Source: Clostridium sp. 1001271B_151109_B4 (GTDB taxonomy: Bacteria > Bacillota > Clostridia > Clostridiales > Clostridiaceae). Taken from it: a stretch of DNA of 64,000 nucleotides. Under the pieces are notes generated by a model. The model did not search any database and was not told where the DNA came from. It worked only from the letters and a program-made list of their open reading frames with translations. The position numbers and the translations under genes are program-made. Positions within the stretch are counted from its first letter, which is position 1. Every line of letters begins with the position of its first letter. This document shows, in pieces, positions 1-9,043 of this stretch. The stretch is taken from the NCBI RefSeq assembly GCF_015670405.1, contig NZ_JADPBQ010000017.1, positions 1 to 64,000 on the forward strand, given 5' to 3'.

Positions 1-4
1 AAAA

Positions 5-78
5 TGGAGCGGGTAGTGGGAATCGAACCCACCTTTCCAGCTTGGAAGGCTGGAGTATTACCGATATACGATACCCGC
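5..78 (-). tRNA. tRNA-Gly (UCC)
   Basis: Read on the minus strand, the sequence folds as a full cloverleaf. The acceptor GCGGGTA pairs with TACCCGC, the discriminator is T and the CCA end is encoded (5-7). The anticodon loop CTTCCAA gives UCC, and the T-arm contains GGTTCGATTCC. U at position 73 is the usual glycine discriminator. The gene stands alone here with its own promoter just upstream. Confidence 0.95.
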
Positions 79-96
79 GTATCGACTACGTTGTTT

Positions 97-125
97 AGTA
101 TATTATCTTTGTCGATGTTTGTCAA
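97..125 (-). promoter_or_regulatory. Promoter of tRNA-Gly
   Basis: On the minus strand a perfect -35 (TTGACA, 120-125) is followed by a 17-base spacer and TATACT (97-102). Transcription would start about 10 bases before the tRNA 5' end. Confidence 0.8.
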
Positions 126-160
126 CACTATTTTTTCATTTTTTTATATTCTTTTTTTAA

Positions 161-190
161 TAGACTAATAATTATTTGCAATGATATAAT
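161..190 (+). promoter_or_regulatory. Probable promoter of the aldo/keto reductase
   Basis: TATAAT lies at 185-190 with TAGACT at 161-166, an 18-base spacer. The -10 is perfect; the -35 matches TTGACA moderately. Confidence 0.5.
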
Positions 191-226
191 GTAAATGATT
201 AACTAATAAATTGAGAGGATTACACT

Positions 227-1144
227 ATGAAAGAAATAATTATGGCAAATGGTAATTTAAAAGCATCTGAAATTGGATTAGGGTGTATGAGAATTGCAGA
301 CTTAAACAAAAGCACTGTAAATAGTTTAATTAACACAGCCTTAGAGTGCGGAATAAATTTTTTTGATCATGCTGATATTTATGGCAATGGAAAATCTGAA
401 GAAATATTTAGTGAAGCCCTATCTTTAACGCCTTCTTTAAGAGAAAAAATGATTATACAATCAAAATGCTCAATTAGATCTGGTATGTATGACTTTTCTA
501 AAGAATATATTATAAATTCTGTAGATGGAATTTTACAAAGACTTAATACTGAATATTTAGATATATTATTACTACACAGACCTGATACTTTAATGGAGCC
601 TGAAGAAGTAAACGAAGCCTTCGAGAAGCTATATAAGGAAGGTAAAGTAAGAAACTTTGGTGTTAGCAATCATAATTCAATGCAAATAGAGTTATTAAAT
701 AAATACTTAACTAATAAAATAACTATAAATCAACTTCAATTTAGTATTATGCACACTGGAATTATCGACTCTGGATTAAATGTTAATATGAAAAATTCAC
801 ATTCAATTGATAGAGATGGATCGATTTTAGAATATTGCCGTTTAAAAGATATAAATATTCAAGCTTGGTCACCTTATCAATATGGATTCTTCGAAGGAGT
901 TTTCATAGATAATCCTAAATTCCCATTGCTTAATAAAAAGCTTAATGAATTAGCTGAAAAATACAATGTTAGTACAACAGCAATTGCTACTGCCTGGATT
1001 CTTAGACATCCAGCTAAAATCCAAACTATTGTTGGAACAACTAACGAAAATAGATTAAAAGATATCTGTACAGCTTCAAATGTAACTTTATCTAGGCAAG
1101 AATGGTATGAAGTTTATTTAGCAGCTGGCAATGAACTACCTTAA
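227..1144 (+). CDS. Aldo/keto reductase (YdhF-like)
   Basis: The 305-residue protein belongs to the NAD(P)H-dependent aldo/keto reductase superfamily, cytosolic enzymes that reduce aldehydes and ketones. The N-terminal GLGCMRI strand, the FFDHADIYGNG segment (catalytic Asp and Tyr), the Lys in IIQSKC, the catalytic-pocket His in LLLHRPD and the late FGVSNH strand are all visible in order. Length is normal for the family. The ATG at 227 has a GAGAGGA site at a suitable distance. It is monocistronic, closed by a strong terminator. The substrate cannot be told from sequence. Confidence 0.9.
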   Translation: MKEIIMANGNLKASEIGLGCMRIADLNKSTVNSLINTALECGINFFDHADIYGNGKSEEIFSEALSLTPSLREKMIIQSKCSIRSGMYDFSKEYIINSVDGILQRLNTEYLDILLLHRPDTLMEPEEVNEAFEKLYKEGKVRNFGVSNHNSMQIELLNKYLTNKITINQLQFSIMHTGIIDSGLNVNMKNSHSIDRDGSILEYCRLKDINIQAWSPYQYGFFEGVFIDNPKFPLLNKKLNELAEKYNVSTTAIATAWILRHPAKIQTIVGTTNENRLKDICTASNVTLSRQEWYEVYLAAGNELP

Positions 1145-1169
1145 TTTAAAAATTAATTTTCTTTATATT

Positions 1170-1211
1170 ATAAGTGTATTATCTATTTTAAGATAATACA
1201 CTTATTTTTTA
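1170..1211 (+). terminator. Terminator after the aldo/keto reductase
   Basis: A 15-bp perfect stem (1170-1184 with 1191-1205), a six-base loop and a following T run. Confidence 0.85.
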
Positions 1212-1306
1212 ATTATTGTTAAAATCATTTCATTTTCTTAATTTTAAATATATACTATAAGAATATATAAAATTTATCATTTTAATTAATAACTTAAGGA
1301 GGAATA

Positions 1307-2479
1307 ATGAAATCAAAAAACAAATCATTAATTTTTATTATAGTTTTAACTATTTTTAGTTCTCTTTCATTTAACATGGCTCATCCAGTTACCCCTATGT
1401 TCATAAATAAACTAGGATTACCAACCTTTATGTTTGGACTATTCTTTGCAACAATGTCTATAGGGAATTTTATTGGTTCACCATTTTGGGGTTCTTTATC
1501 TGATAAAAGGGGAAGGATTAAATTTTTAATACTTGGTGCACTAGGTTATGGCATTAGCCAGCTTGGATTTGGTTTTAATACAAATCCCTTTATAATACTT
1601 ATATTTAGGTTTACAGGTGGTTTTTTTGTAGTTAGTTATTTAACCACTTCTATGGCTTATTTAACCGATGTAACAACAAAAGAAAATAGAGTTAAATATA
1701 TTACATATTACTCTGCTGCAAATACAATAGGTACAGCATTAGGTTCTTTACTAGGTGGTATAATCGGCACTAATAACTTCAAGTATACTTTTTTTACACA
1801 ATTTATACTTTGTTGTATTTTAAGCATTTTAATTTTCTTCCTTTTAGAGGAACCACTTAAAGAAAAAATAAATACTTCTAATTCCGTAAAACATGAAAAG
1901 TTAAATTACTCTCAATTCTTAAATAAAAACCTACTTATTATGCTTATAGTTGTAATAGGATTTTACTTTGCAGCAACTAGCTATAATTCAAGTATCAATT
2001 ATTATATAGAAGACGTTCTAAAATTATCTCCAACATTTATAGGTGGTTTTATTGCATTTACGAGTGTATTAGGCTTTATTGCAAACTTAACATTTACTCC
2101 ATTACTTGCAAAATATTTTAAAGAAATAAATATATTTAAAGCTATTACTATTTGTATTAGCATAGCTTTAGCGCTTATGGTTATATCAAAAAATGTTATC
2201 TTATTCTTAACTTGTGCAGCTATATTTACAGCCTTTGCTAGCATCCATATACCGCTACAACAAAGCATAATTACTAAACTTTCTAAAGGTAATTATGGAT
2301 CACTTATGGGAATCCTTAACTCTTCAAAAGCTGTAGGTCAAGTAACGGGCTCCTTACTTGCAGGATTTATATTTGATTTAGGAAATAAATTACCTTTCCT
2401 TATTTCATCAATAATAATTTTAATTTCATTTATTATTTTAATTCCTTTAAATCCTAAAGCCACTATAAACGAAGATTAA
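1307..2479 (+). CDS. MFS efflux transporter
   Basis: This 390-residue, 12-helix membrane protein belongs to the major facilitator superfamily. Motif A between helices 2 and 3 is clear (GSLSDKRGRIKFL), and helix 5 carries the glycine-rich motif C expected in drug:H+ antiporters (GTALGSLLGGIIG). It therefore probably exports a small molecule using the proton gradient. The start at 1307 has AAGGAGGAAT upstream. It stands alone between two terminators. Nothing local identifies the substrate; a tetracycline or multidrug exporter of the TetA/BMR type is the nearest guess. Confidence 0.85.
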   Translation: MKSKNKSLIFIIVLTIFSSLSFNMAHPVTPMFINKLGLPTFMFGLFFATMSIGNFIGSPFWGSLSDKRGRIKFLILGALGYGISQLGFGFNTNPFIILIFRFTGGFFVVSYLTTSMAYLTDVTTKENRVKYITYYSAANTIGTALGSLLGGIIGTNNFKYTFFTQFILCCILSILIFFLLEEPLKEKINTSNSVKHEKLNYSQFLNKNLLIMLIVVIGFYFAATSYNSSINYYIEDVLKLSPTFIGGFIAFTSVLGFIANLTFTPLLAKYFKEINIFKAITICISIALALMVISKNVILFLTCAAIFTAFASIHIPLQQSIITKLSKGNYGSLMGILNSSKAVGQVTGSLLAGFIFDLGNKLPFLISSIIILISFIILIPLNPKATINED

Positions 2480-2488
2480 TTTGAATAT

Positions 2489-2527
2489 AAAAATGCTATG
2501 TCATTTTATTTATGACATAGCATTTTT
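2489..2527. terminator. Bidirectional terminator between the MFS gene and clpB
   Basis: A 15-bp perfect hairpin whose arms begin and end in A and T runs, so it works for both converging genes. Confidence 0.85.
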
Positions 2528-2535
2528 ATTTATTA

Positions 2536-5136
2536 TTATTCACTTTTAATTATTATTTCATCATCAATACCATCAATAGTAACATGTGAACCATAATTAA
2601 TATCTCCAGCAATAATTAACCTTGCAAGTTTATTCTCCAAAGTATTTTGGATATATCTCTTAAGTGGTCTTGCTCCATATACTGGATCATAACCTTCAAC
2701 TGCTAATATATGCTTAGCTGCAGGTGTAATATCTAATGATATATTTCTATCTTTTAATCTATTAGCAACTTCATTTACAAAGATATCAATAATCTTAGTA
2801 ATTCCATTTTCAGATAATGGCTTAAACATAATAATATCATCAACTCTATTTAAGAACTCTGGTTTGAATCTAATCTTCATCTCATTCATTACTTGCTCTC
2901 TAATTTGTGGTTCAATACCATCCTCATCTTTATTTTCAAGTAAGTAACTACTTCCTATATTAGAAGTCATAATTATTATTGTATTTTTAAAGTCTACAGT
3001 CTTACCTTTATTATCTGTAAGTCTACCATCATCAAGTATTTGTAAGAACATATTAAATACATCATCATGAGCTTTTTCTATTTCATCAAATAATATTACA
3101 CTGTAAGGTTTTCTTCTAACAGCTTCTGTTAATTGACCACCTTCTTCATATCCAACATATCCTGGAGGCGCTCCAACTAATCTAGATACAGAATGCTTCT
3201 CCATATATTCAGACATATCAATCCTTATAATATTTTCTTCTGAATCAAAAAGATTCCTTGCTAAAGTTTTTGCAAGTTCTGTTTTACCAACTCCTGTAGG
3301 ACCTAAGAAAATAAATGAACCTATTGGTCTATTTATATCTTTAAGACCTGCCCTTGCCCTTAAAATTGATGAAGTAACAGATTTAATAGCTTCCTCTTGA
3401 CCTATTACTCGCTTTTCCATTTCAGATTCAAGTCTTAATAATTTTTCTCTTTCTCCTTCAAGCAAGTTAGATACTGGAATTCCAGTCCATTTAGATAAAA
3501 CTTGGGATACTTCTTCTTCAGTAACCTCTTCTTTTAATAATGCACCTTCATAATTTTCTTTTACTTCTACTTCCATTTGATTAATAGCTGCTTCAAGACT
3601 TGGAATTTCACCATATTGAATTTCTGCTGCCTTATTATAATCATATTGTCTTTGAGCTGCTTCTAAATTACCTCTAGCTTCATCAAGCTTACCTTTTAAT
3701 TCTTTTAATTTTAAGATAGCACCTTTTTCTTTATCAAACTTAGCTGTCATTTCATCATTTTTAGCTTTTAACTCTGAATATTCTTTTTCTAATGCTTCTA
3801 ATTTCTTTTTAGAACCTTCATCTTTTTCTCTTGTTAAAGCTTCTTTTTCAATTTCTAATTGTACTATTCTTCTTCTAATAGCATCAAGTTCTGCTGGTAA
3901 TGAATCTATTTCAGTTCTTATCATAGCCCCAGCTTCATCAATAAGGTCAATTGCCTTATCTGGTAAATATCTATCTTGAATATATCTATCAGAAAGCTTA
4001 GCTGCCGCAACTATCGCAGAGTCATGAATTCTAATTCCATGATGAATTTCAAATCTTTCTTTTAATCCTCTTAAAATTGAAATTGCATCTTCAACTGATG
4101 GTTCATCAACAATAACAGGCTGAAATCTTCTTTCAAGCGCCTTATCTTTTTCAATATATTGTCTATATTCATCAAAAGTTGTGGCACCAATACAATGCAA
4201 TTCACCTCTTGCAAGTAAAGGCTTAATTAAATTACCTGCATCCATCGCGCCATCTGTTTTCCCTGCTCCAACAATAGTATGAATTTCATCTATAAATAAT
4301 ATAATTTTCCCTTCACTATTTTGAACTTCCTTCAACACAGCCTTTAATCTTTCTTCAAATTCCCCCCTATATTTAGCCCCTGCTATAAGAGACCCCATAT
4401 CTAATGAAAAAATAATTTTATCTTTTAAACCTTCCGGTACATCTCCTCTTACTATTCTTTCAGCCAATCCTTCTACTATAGCAGTTTTACCTACTCCAGG
4501 TTCACCAATTAGAACTGGATTATTTTTAGTTCTTCTTGAAAGAATTCTAATAGTTCTTCTTATTTCTTCATCTCTTCCTATTACAGGATCTAATTTATGC
4601 TTTTTAGCAAGCTCTACTAAGTTAGTTCCATACTTGGCAAGTGCATCATAAGTTCCTTCCGGATCTTGCGTATCAACCCTTTGACTTCCTCTAACTTCAG
4701 ATAAAACCTTCATGAAATTATCTTTATTTATATTGTATTTATTTAAAATTTGTTTAGAAGGTCCATTTTTATCAACATCCATTATTGCTAATATTAAGTG
4801 TTCTACACTAATATAAGAATCTCCAAACTTTTTAGCTAAATCATCTGCCTTTACAAGTACTTCATCAACTTGCCTTGTTATATAAACTCCAGAACTATTT
4901 GCTCCTTCTCCCATAACTTTTGGCATTTTATCTAAAGCATTTTTTATATCAACTTTCATTAATTTAATATTGATTCCCATTTTAGTGAAAATATTGGGGA
5001 TTAATCCATCATCGGCCTCCACTAACGCAGCAAATAAATGAATTACATCAATTTGTTGATGACTATATTTTACTGCTATTAAATTTGCATCATTTAGTGC
5101 TTGTTGTACTCTTAATGTCATTCTTTCAACATTCAT
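2536..5136 (-). CDS. clpB: ATP-dependent chaperone ClpB
   Basis: The 866-residue Hsp100 disaggregase acts with DnaK to pull proteins out of aggregates in the cytosol. The order is complete: Clp N-domain repeats (about 1-145), AAA-1 with Walker [10 protein letters not shown] (about 205) and Walker [10 protein letters not shown], a long charged coiled-coil M domain (about 410-530) that separates ClpB from ClpA/ClpC, then AAA-2 with GPTGVGKTE (about 600) and ILFDEIEKA, and a C-terminal D2-small domain. The start has GAGGTGATTATAA before the ATG. It is monocistronic under a CtsR-type operator, so it is probably heat-induced. Confidence 0.98.
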   Translation of the reverse strand: MNVERMTLRVQQALNDANLIAVKYSHQQIDVIHLFAALVEADDGLIPNIFTKMGINIKLMKVDIKNALDKMPKVMGEGANSSGVYITRQVDEVLVKADDLAKKFGDSYISVEHLILAIMDVDKNGPSKQILNKYNINKDNFMKVLSEVRGSQRVDTQDPEGTYDALAKYGTNLVELAKKHKLDPVIGRDEEIRRTIRILSRRTKNNPVLIGEPGVGKTAIVEGLAERIVRGDVPEGLKDKIIFSLDMGSLIAGAKYRGEFEERLKAVLKEVQNSEGKIILFIDEIHTIVGAGKTDGAMDAGNLIKPLLARGELHCIGATTFDEYRQYIEKDKALERRFQPVIVDEPSVEDAISILRGLKERFEIHHGIRIHDSAIVAAAKLSDRYIQDRYLPDKAIDLIDEAGAMIRTEIDSLPAELDAIRRRIVQLEIEKEALTREKDEGSKKKLEALEKEYSELKAKNDEMTAKFDKEKGAILKLKELKGKLDEARGNLEAAQRQYDYNKAAEIQYGEIPSLEAAINQMEVEVKENYEGALLKEEVTEEEVSQVLSKWTGIPVSNLLEGEREKLLRLESEMEKRVIGQEEAIKSVTSSILRARAGLKDINRPIGSFIFLGPTGVGKTELAKTLARNLFDSEENIIRIDMSEYMEKHSVSRLVGAPPGYVGYEEGGQLTEAVRRKPYSVILFDEIEKAHDDVFNMFLQILDDGRLTDNKGKTVDFKNTIIIMTSNIGSSYLLENKDEDGIEPQIREQVMNEMKIRFKPEFLNRVDDIIMFKPLSENGITKIIDIFVNEVANRLKDRNISLDITPAAKHILAVEGYDPVYGARPLKRYIQNTLENKLARLIIAGDINYGSHVTIDGIDDEIIIKSE

Positions 5137-5175
5137 TTATAATCACCTCTTATTAGTATTCTTAACTTTAATTTA

Positions 5176-5205
5176 ATTTTAATACAAAAGTCAAAGAAAG
5201 TCAAA
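5176..5205 (-). promoter_or_regulatory. clpB promoter with overlapping CtsR operator
   Basis: On the minus strand TTGACT (5199-5204), a 17-base spacer and TAAAAT (5176-5181) form a good sigma-A promoter. On the plus strand 5189-5205 reads AGTCAAA-GAA-AGTCAAA, an exact fit to the heptad direct repeat RGTCAAA-NAN-RGTCAAA bound by the heat-shock repressor CtsR. The repeat covers the -35, so binding would block RNA polymerase. The ctsR gene itself is not in the window. Confidence 0.85.
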
Positions 5206-5362
5206 GTAAATTTTTTTTATTTTTTTAACATTTTTTTACTGTATTAATTATAGCTTATTTTTAACTTATTATACTTTATTTATATTTATTTTTTTGTTTT
5301 TATTGGAACTTATTGTTATAATAGTTACAGAATTAATTTACACGAAATTTGAGGTGGAACTT

Positions 5363-7429
5363 TTGAGAAGAGAATATATAAACTATCCTTTTGATTTACC
5401 AATAAAAATCTCCTACTTAAATATAAAAAACTATCCAACTCATTGGCATAATTCAATTGAAATCATATATGTTTTGAAAGGCTCATTACATATAAAAATA
5501 GATACTGATTCCTTTGTACTTAATGAGAAAGAAGTCGAAATTATAAATTCAGATGAATCTCATGAAATAAAAAGCACCGATGATAATAAGGTTTTAATTT
5601 TTAATATAGATCCATATTTCTTCGGTAAATATTACAAGGATATAAATAATGTATTTTTTTATACTAATTCTAATGCTAACGAAAAGCAAAATGGCGAAGA
5701 ATATGATGAGTTGAAAACACTTCTTTCAGAAACACTTTGTGAATATGTACAAAAACTTGAAGATTATGATGAAGAAATTGAAGAACTATTAATAAAATTG
5801 CTTTATCATCTTATTAATAATTTTCATTATCTAACACATGAAAAAGAGGAACTTAAAGAAAAGACAGAACAATTAGATAGGTATCATAGAATATCTAAAT
5901 ATATATTTAATAACTATAATAATAATATAACCTTACAAGAAATTGCAAAGAAAGAATTTTTAAGTCCGCATTATCTTTCTCACGAGATAAAATATGCAAC
6001 AGGTTATAGCTTTACAGATTTAATTAACTTAACAAGAATAGAAGAATCTATTAAGTTATTATTAGATAGTGATATGAGTATATCAGAAATTTCAGATGAA
6101 ATAGGATTTTCACATGTTCGTTATTATAATAAAAATTTTAAGGCTTATTATGGCTGCACACCTCTTCAATATAGAAAAAAAAATGCAACTACCGAAAAAC
6201 AATATGAAGCCTCTAAACAATATACAGAGCTTCCATTAGCTGAAGCTTTAGAGTCATTATCATATTCTTTAGATAATTATAGCAGATTTAACTTTGAAAA
6301 TAAGCTATGGAATATTCACGTAGATATGGATAAAGTTATTAAACCTTTAGAAAAGAACTTTAAAGAGTGTATTAATTTAGGTGAATCATTTGATTTACTT
6401 ATAGAAGATAATAAGGATATATTAGAAGAAATTCAAGAAGAAATACATTTTGAGTATGGTAGGTTGGAAAAAATGTTCCATAGTGATATGGGAGTATTCT
6501 TAGATTCAGATTTTTATAACTGGAATAAGGCTAAAGGTGTTTTAGACTTTTTATCAACAATTTATCTTAAGCCATTAATTTTACTTGATAACCTTGAATA
6601 CTCTTTAGAAAAATATAAAAATATATTAAGTAGCTTTATTGATTATTTTAATGAATTAGATATCGTTGATATAAATGAATTTAAATTTCAATTTGATTCC
6701 CGTTTATCACCTTCTATTAAAGAAAACCTAAGAGAATTTATAACTATTAACTATGAACTAGATGTATCTACTACAGATTTTTTATCTAGTTCACATTTAA
6801 ATTCTATATATGATACAGCATATATGTTGCCTTATATTATTCATAATACTCTTTTCAAGAGTAACTCACTAAACTTTTTAAAGGCATTTGACGTTTTAGA
6901 AAAAGAAATTAATATTACTAACGAGGTATTTATTGGAGCTCCCGGAATAGTAAATGACATGGGAATTAGAAAACCTTCATACTATGCTTATTATCTTTTT
7001 AGCAAACTTGGTAGTGACATAATCTCATTAGCTGATGGCTATATAGTAACTAAATCTGATGACTATTACGCAATTTTATTATATTCACATAATGATGATG
7101 TTAATTCCTTAGCAAACTATGAAGATATTTATCAAAAAGGTGGAGTGAAAAAATCCTTTGAAAGAAAATATTCACTTAATATAGTTAATATTAAAACTTC
7201 TTCAAGGATAATAACTTATGAAGTAAATGAAACAACAGGTTCTTCATATAATTACTGGCTTTCTATGGGGTCTCCTGATAGGCTTAGTAAAGAAGAGAAG
7301 GAAATACTTCATAAAGCTTCCTATCCTAAGATAGAGTTTAAATATTCAAAAAAAAGTTCAGTTTTAAATGTTATAACAGAATTAAAAGGCTATGGCGCTA
7401 AACTAATTGTACTCAAAAACACTAAATAA
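5363..7429 (+). CDS. AraC-family regulator with a large C-terminal glycosidase-like domain
   Basis: The 688-residue protein has three parts: an N-terminal cupin-type sensor (about 10-110, with HWHNSIEIIYVLKG), an AraC double helix-turn-helix (about 175-275, NITLQEIAKKEFLSPHYLSH and SISEISDEIGF), and a C-terminal region of about 400 residues that resembles the GH39-type barrel fused to some clostridial AraC regulators. I chose the TTG at 5363 because GAGGTGG lies five bases upstream; a TTG at 5294 has no such site. It probably binds a carbohydrate-related ligand and acts as an activator. No sugar-use gene sits beside it, so the target is unknown. Confidence 0.8.
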   Translation: MRREYINYPFDLPIKISYLNIKNYPTHWHNSIEIIYVLKGSLHIKIDTDSFVLNEKEVEIINSDESHEIKSTDDNKVLIFNIDPYFFGKYYKDINNVFFYTNSNANEKQNGEEYDELKTLLSETLCEYVQKLEDYDEEIEELLIKLLYHLINNFHYLTHEKEELKEKTEQLDRYHRISKYIFNNYNNNITLQEIAKKEFLSPHYLSHEIKYATGYSFTDLINLTRIEESIKLLLDSDMSISEISDEIGFSHVRYYNKNFKAYYGCTPLQYRKKNATTEKQYEASKQYTELPLAEALESLSYSLDNYSRFNFENKLWNIHVDMDKVIKPLEKNFKECINLGESFDLLIEDNKDILEEIQEEIHFEYGRLEKMFHSDMGVFLDSDFYNWNKAKGVLDFLSTIYLKPLILLDNLEYSLEKYKNILSSFIDYFNELDIVDINEFKFQFDSRLSPSIKENLREFITINYELDVSTTDFLSSSHLNSIYDTAYMLPYIIHNTLFKSNSLNFLKAFDVLEKEINITNEVFIGAPGIVNDMGIRKPSYYAYYLFSKLGSDIISLADGYIVTKSDDYYAILLYSHNDDVNSLANYEDIYQKGGVKKSFERKYSLNIVNIKTSSRIITYEVNETTGSSYNYWLSMGSPDRLSKEEKEILHKASYPKIEFKYSKKSSVLNVITELKGYGAKLIVLKNTK

Positions 7430-7435
7430 TGTACT

Positions 7436-7460
7436 AAAAACACCTTTTTTAGGTGTTTTT
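7436..7460 (+). terminator. Terminator after the AraC regulator
   Basis: AAAAACACCT and AGGTGTTTTT pair across a five-base loop, ending in a T run. Confidence 0.8.
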
Positions 7461-7593
7461 ATGCTTTTAATTAAATTTTCTTTTTTCTCATTTAGCACTT
7501 ATTGTACAAAATCTAAAGCATTACCGTGAATACAATATTTTTTTATTTGCTATATACTAATAATATAAAGTTTAAAGCAAAGGGGCGTTTTTT

Positions 7594-7692
7594 ATGAGAG
7601 GACTATTTTTTAATCCATCATTACTAAATAACACTAAAGCAAAGTGGTCATTTTGGATTTGGATGTCAAACCTTTTACATCATGACAACTAA
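7594..7692 (+). CDS. 32-residue peptide ORF facing the RRNPP regulators
   Basis: An ATG at 7594 with a strong AAGGGGCG site seven bases upstream opens a 32-codon frame. The product starts MRGLFFNPSLLNN, has a basic KAK patch, then an aromatic, hydrophobic stretch with three Trp (WSFWIWM), and ends in HHDN. I recognise no family. It converges on two tandem HTH-TPR genes and shares their terminator. RRNPP regulators are commonly paired with a nearby peptide gene, so a signalling precursor is possible, but the hydrophobic part is C-terminal, unlike a classical signal peptide. A membrane-active small protein or a Trp-rich leader are alternatives. Confidence 0.5.
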   Translation: MRGLFFNPSLLNNTKAKWSFWIWMSNLLHHDN

Positions 7693-7731
7693 ATAATTAT
7701 TATGAGCTCTATAAATTTAATATATAAAAAC

Positions 7732-7768
7732 AAGAAGTAGAGAAATATTTCTCTACTTCTTGCTTTTT
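7732..7768. terminator. Bidirectional terminator
   Basis: A 30-base self-complementary hairpin (7732-7761) is flanked by T runs on both strands. It serves the peptide ORF and the converging regulator operon. Confidence 0.85.
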
Positions 7769-9030
7769 TATATTTTTTTTTCTAACTGTATTGCTAAAGT
7801 AAAATATTTTATCGAGTCTTTTAACTCATTCAAGTTATAATATAAATCTGCCATTTCATTATATCTTATATATCTTTCTTCATTATTAGCAAATCTTAAT
7901 AAAAAATCTGTTGCTAAATTCATATACATTTCTGCTTGAATATATTCATGTCTTTTTTGATGTATCATACCTTTAAAGTAATATGCTTTTTCTATTAACT
8001 TTTCGTCATTTATATTAATTGCTAAATCTAACGCCTCATCAGTATATTTAAATGCTTCATCAAATTGCTTATTTTTATATAAAGTTGATATAGATTTTAT
8101 TAAAAAATCTCCACATCCATGTTTTTCAGTTCTAGGATATATTTTAATAGCTTCTCTTATTTCATCCATAGCCCTATCTACTTGATAAACCTTGAAGTAA
8201 ATTTCACCATTTTTTTCTTTAAAACTTGCAAATTCAATTGAATCACTCTTTTTGTATTGAAGTGCCATATTTAAATATTTTTCAGCCTCAACTTTATATA
8301 ATAAAATATTAACAATCGCAAATTCGTGATAATAATCACCTTTATCTTTATCTGTTTTAAATTCGTCTGTATAATCTATTACTTTCTTTAGGCAGTCATA
8401 TGCTTTCTCTATCAAATTGATATTCTTATAACAAATTCCCTCATAAAAACACGCATAAACATATTTATCATTATAAGGTAATTTTTCTTTTTCAAAAACT
8501 TCTCTTATTCTTGAATAATAACTTATTGCTTCATGATATTCACATGTTTTCATAAAGAATCCTGCCATATCATTATAATAAGTAATAATATCTTGATTAT
8601 TCTTTGAACTTTGATATAGTTCATAATACCTTGATATTAATAACTGTATTCTCTCAAGTTTATTATTTTCTATATATAACTTGAACAAAGTATGAGTTAA
8701 TTCTAATGCTAAATCAGTATAATTATATCTACATGAATATTCTAGATTATATCCAATCATTTCATCTAACTTATCTAAAGAATAATTACTTTTATTAATA
8801 GTATCTATATTTAATTTAATTTGCTCATAAACATCTTGAGTTAAATAATTATAATCAATCTGTAACTTTTCAGCAATATACTTAAGTGATTCTTTATCTG
8901 CTTTAATTTTTCCATTTTCAATACAGCTCATTTTAGAAATAGAAATCCTATCCCTACATAATTCCTTTAGAGTAATACCTTTATACACTCTTGCTCTTTT
9001 TATTTTTTCTCCTGTTGATAATATCTCCAT
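7768..9030 (-). CDS. HTH-TPR transcriptional regulator (RRNPP type), second gene
   Basis: The 420-residue protein has an XRE-type helix-turn-helix at the N-terminus (about 6-62, TLKELCRDRISISKMSCIENG) followed by degenerate tetratricopeptide repeats to the end. This is the architecture of Rap/Rgg/NprR/PlcR/PrgX regulators, which bind short peptides in the TPR groove. It starts with MEILSTGEKIKRAR, nearly the same as the gene upstream, so the two are paralogues. It lies 13 bases after that gene in one operon; GGGGGT precedes the ATG. The cognate peptide, if any, is unproven. Confidence 0.8.
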   Translation of the reverse strand: MEILSTGEKIKRARVYKGITLKELCRDRISISKMSCIENGKIKADKESLKYIAEKLQIDYNYLTQDVYEQIKLNIDTINKSNYSLDKLDEMIGYNLEYSCRYNYTDLALELTHTLFKLYIENNKLERIQLLISRYYELYQSSKNNQDIITYYNDMAGFFMKTCEYHEAISYYSRIREVFEKEKLPYNDKYVYACFYEGICYKNINLIEKAYDCLKKVIDYTDEFKTDKDKGDYYHEFAIVNILLYKVEAEKYLNMALQYKKSDSIEFASFKEKNGEIYFKVYQVDRAMDEIREAIKIYPRTEKHGCGDFLIKSISTLYKNKQFDEAFKYTDEALDLAININDEKLIEKAYYFKGMIHQKRHEYIQAEMYMNLATDFLLRFANNEERYIRYNEMADLYYNLNELKDSIKYFTLAIQLEKKI

Positions 9031-9043
9031 GGCTACCCCCAGT

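Noticed and set aside
7594-7692. AgrD-type autoinducer precursor
   Set aside because: There is no Cys or Ser thiolactone core in the right place, no acidic C-terminal tail and no agrB gene beside it.
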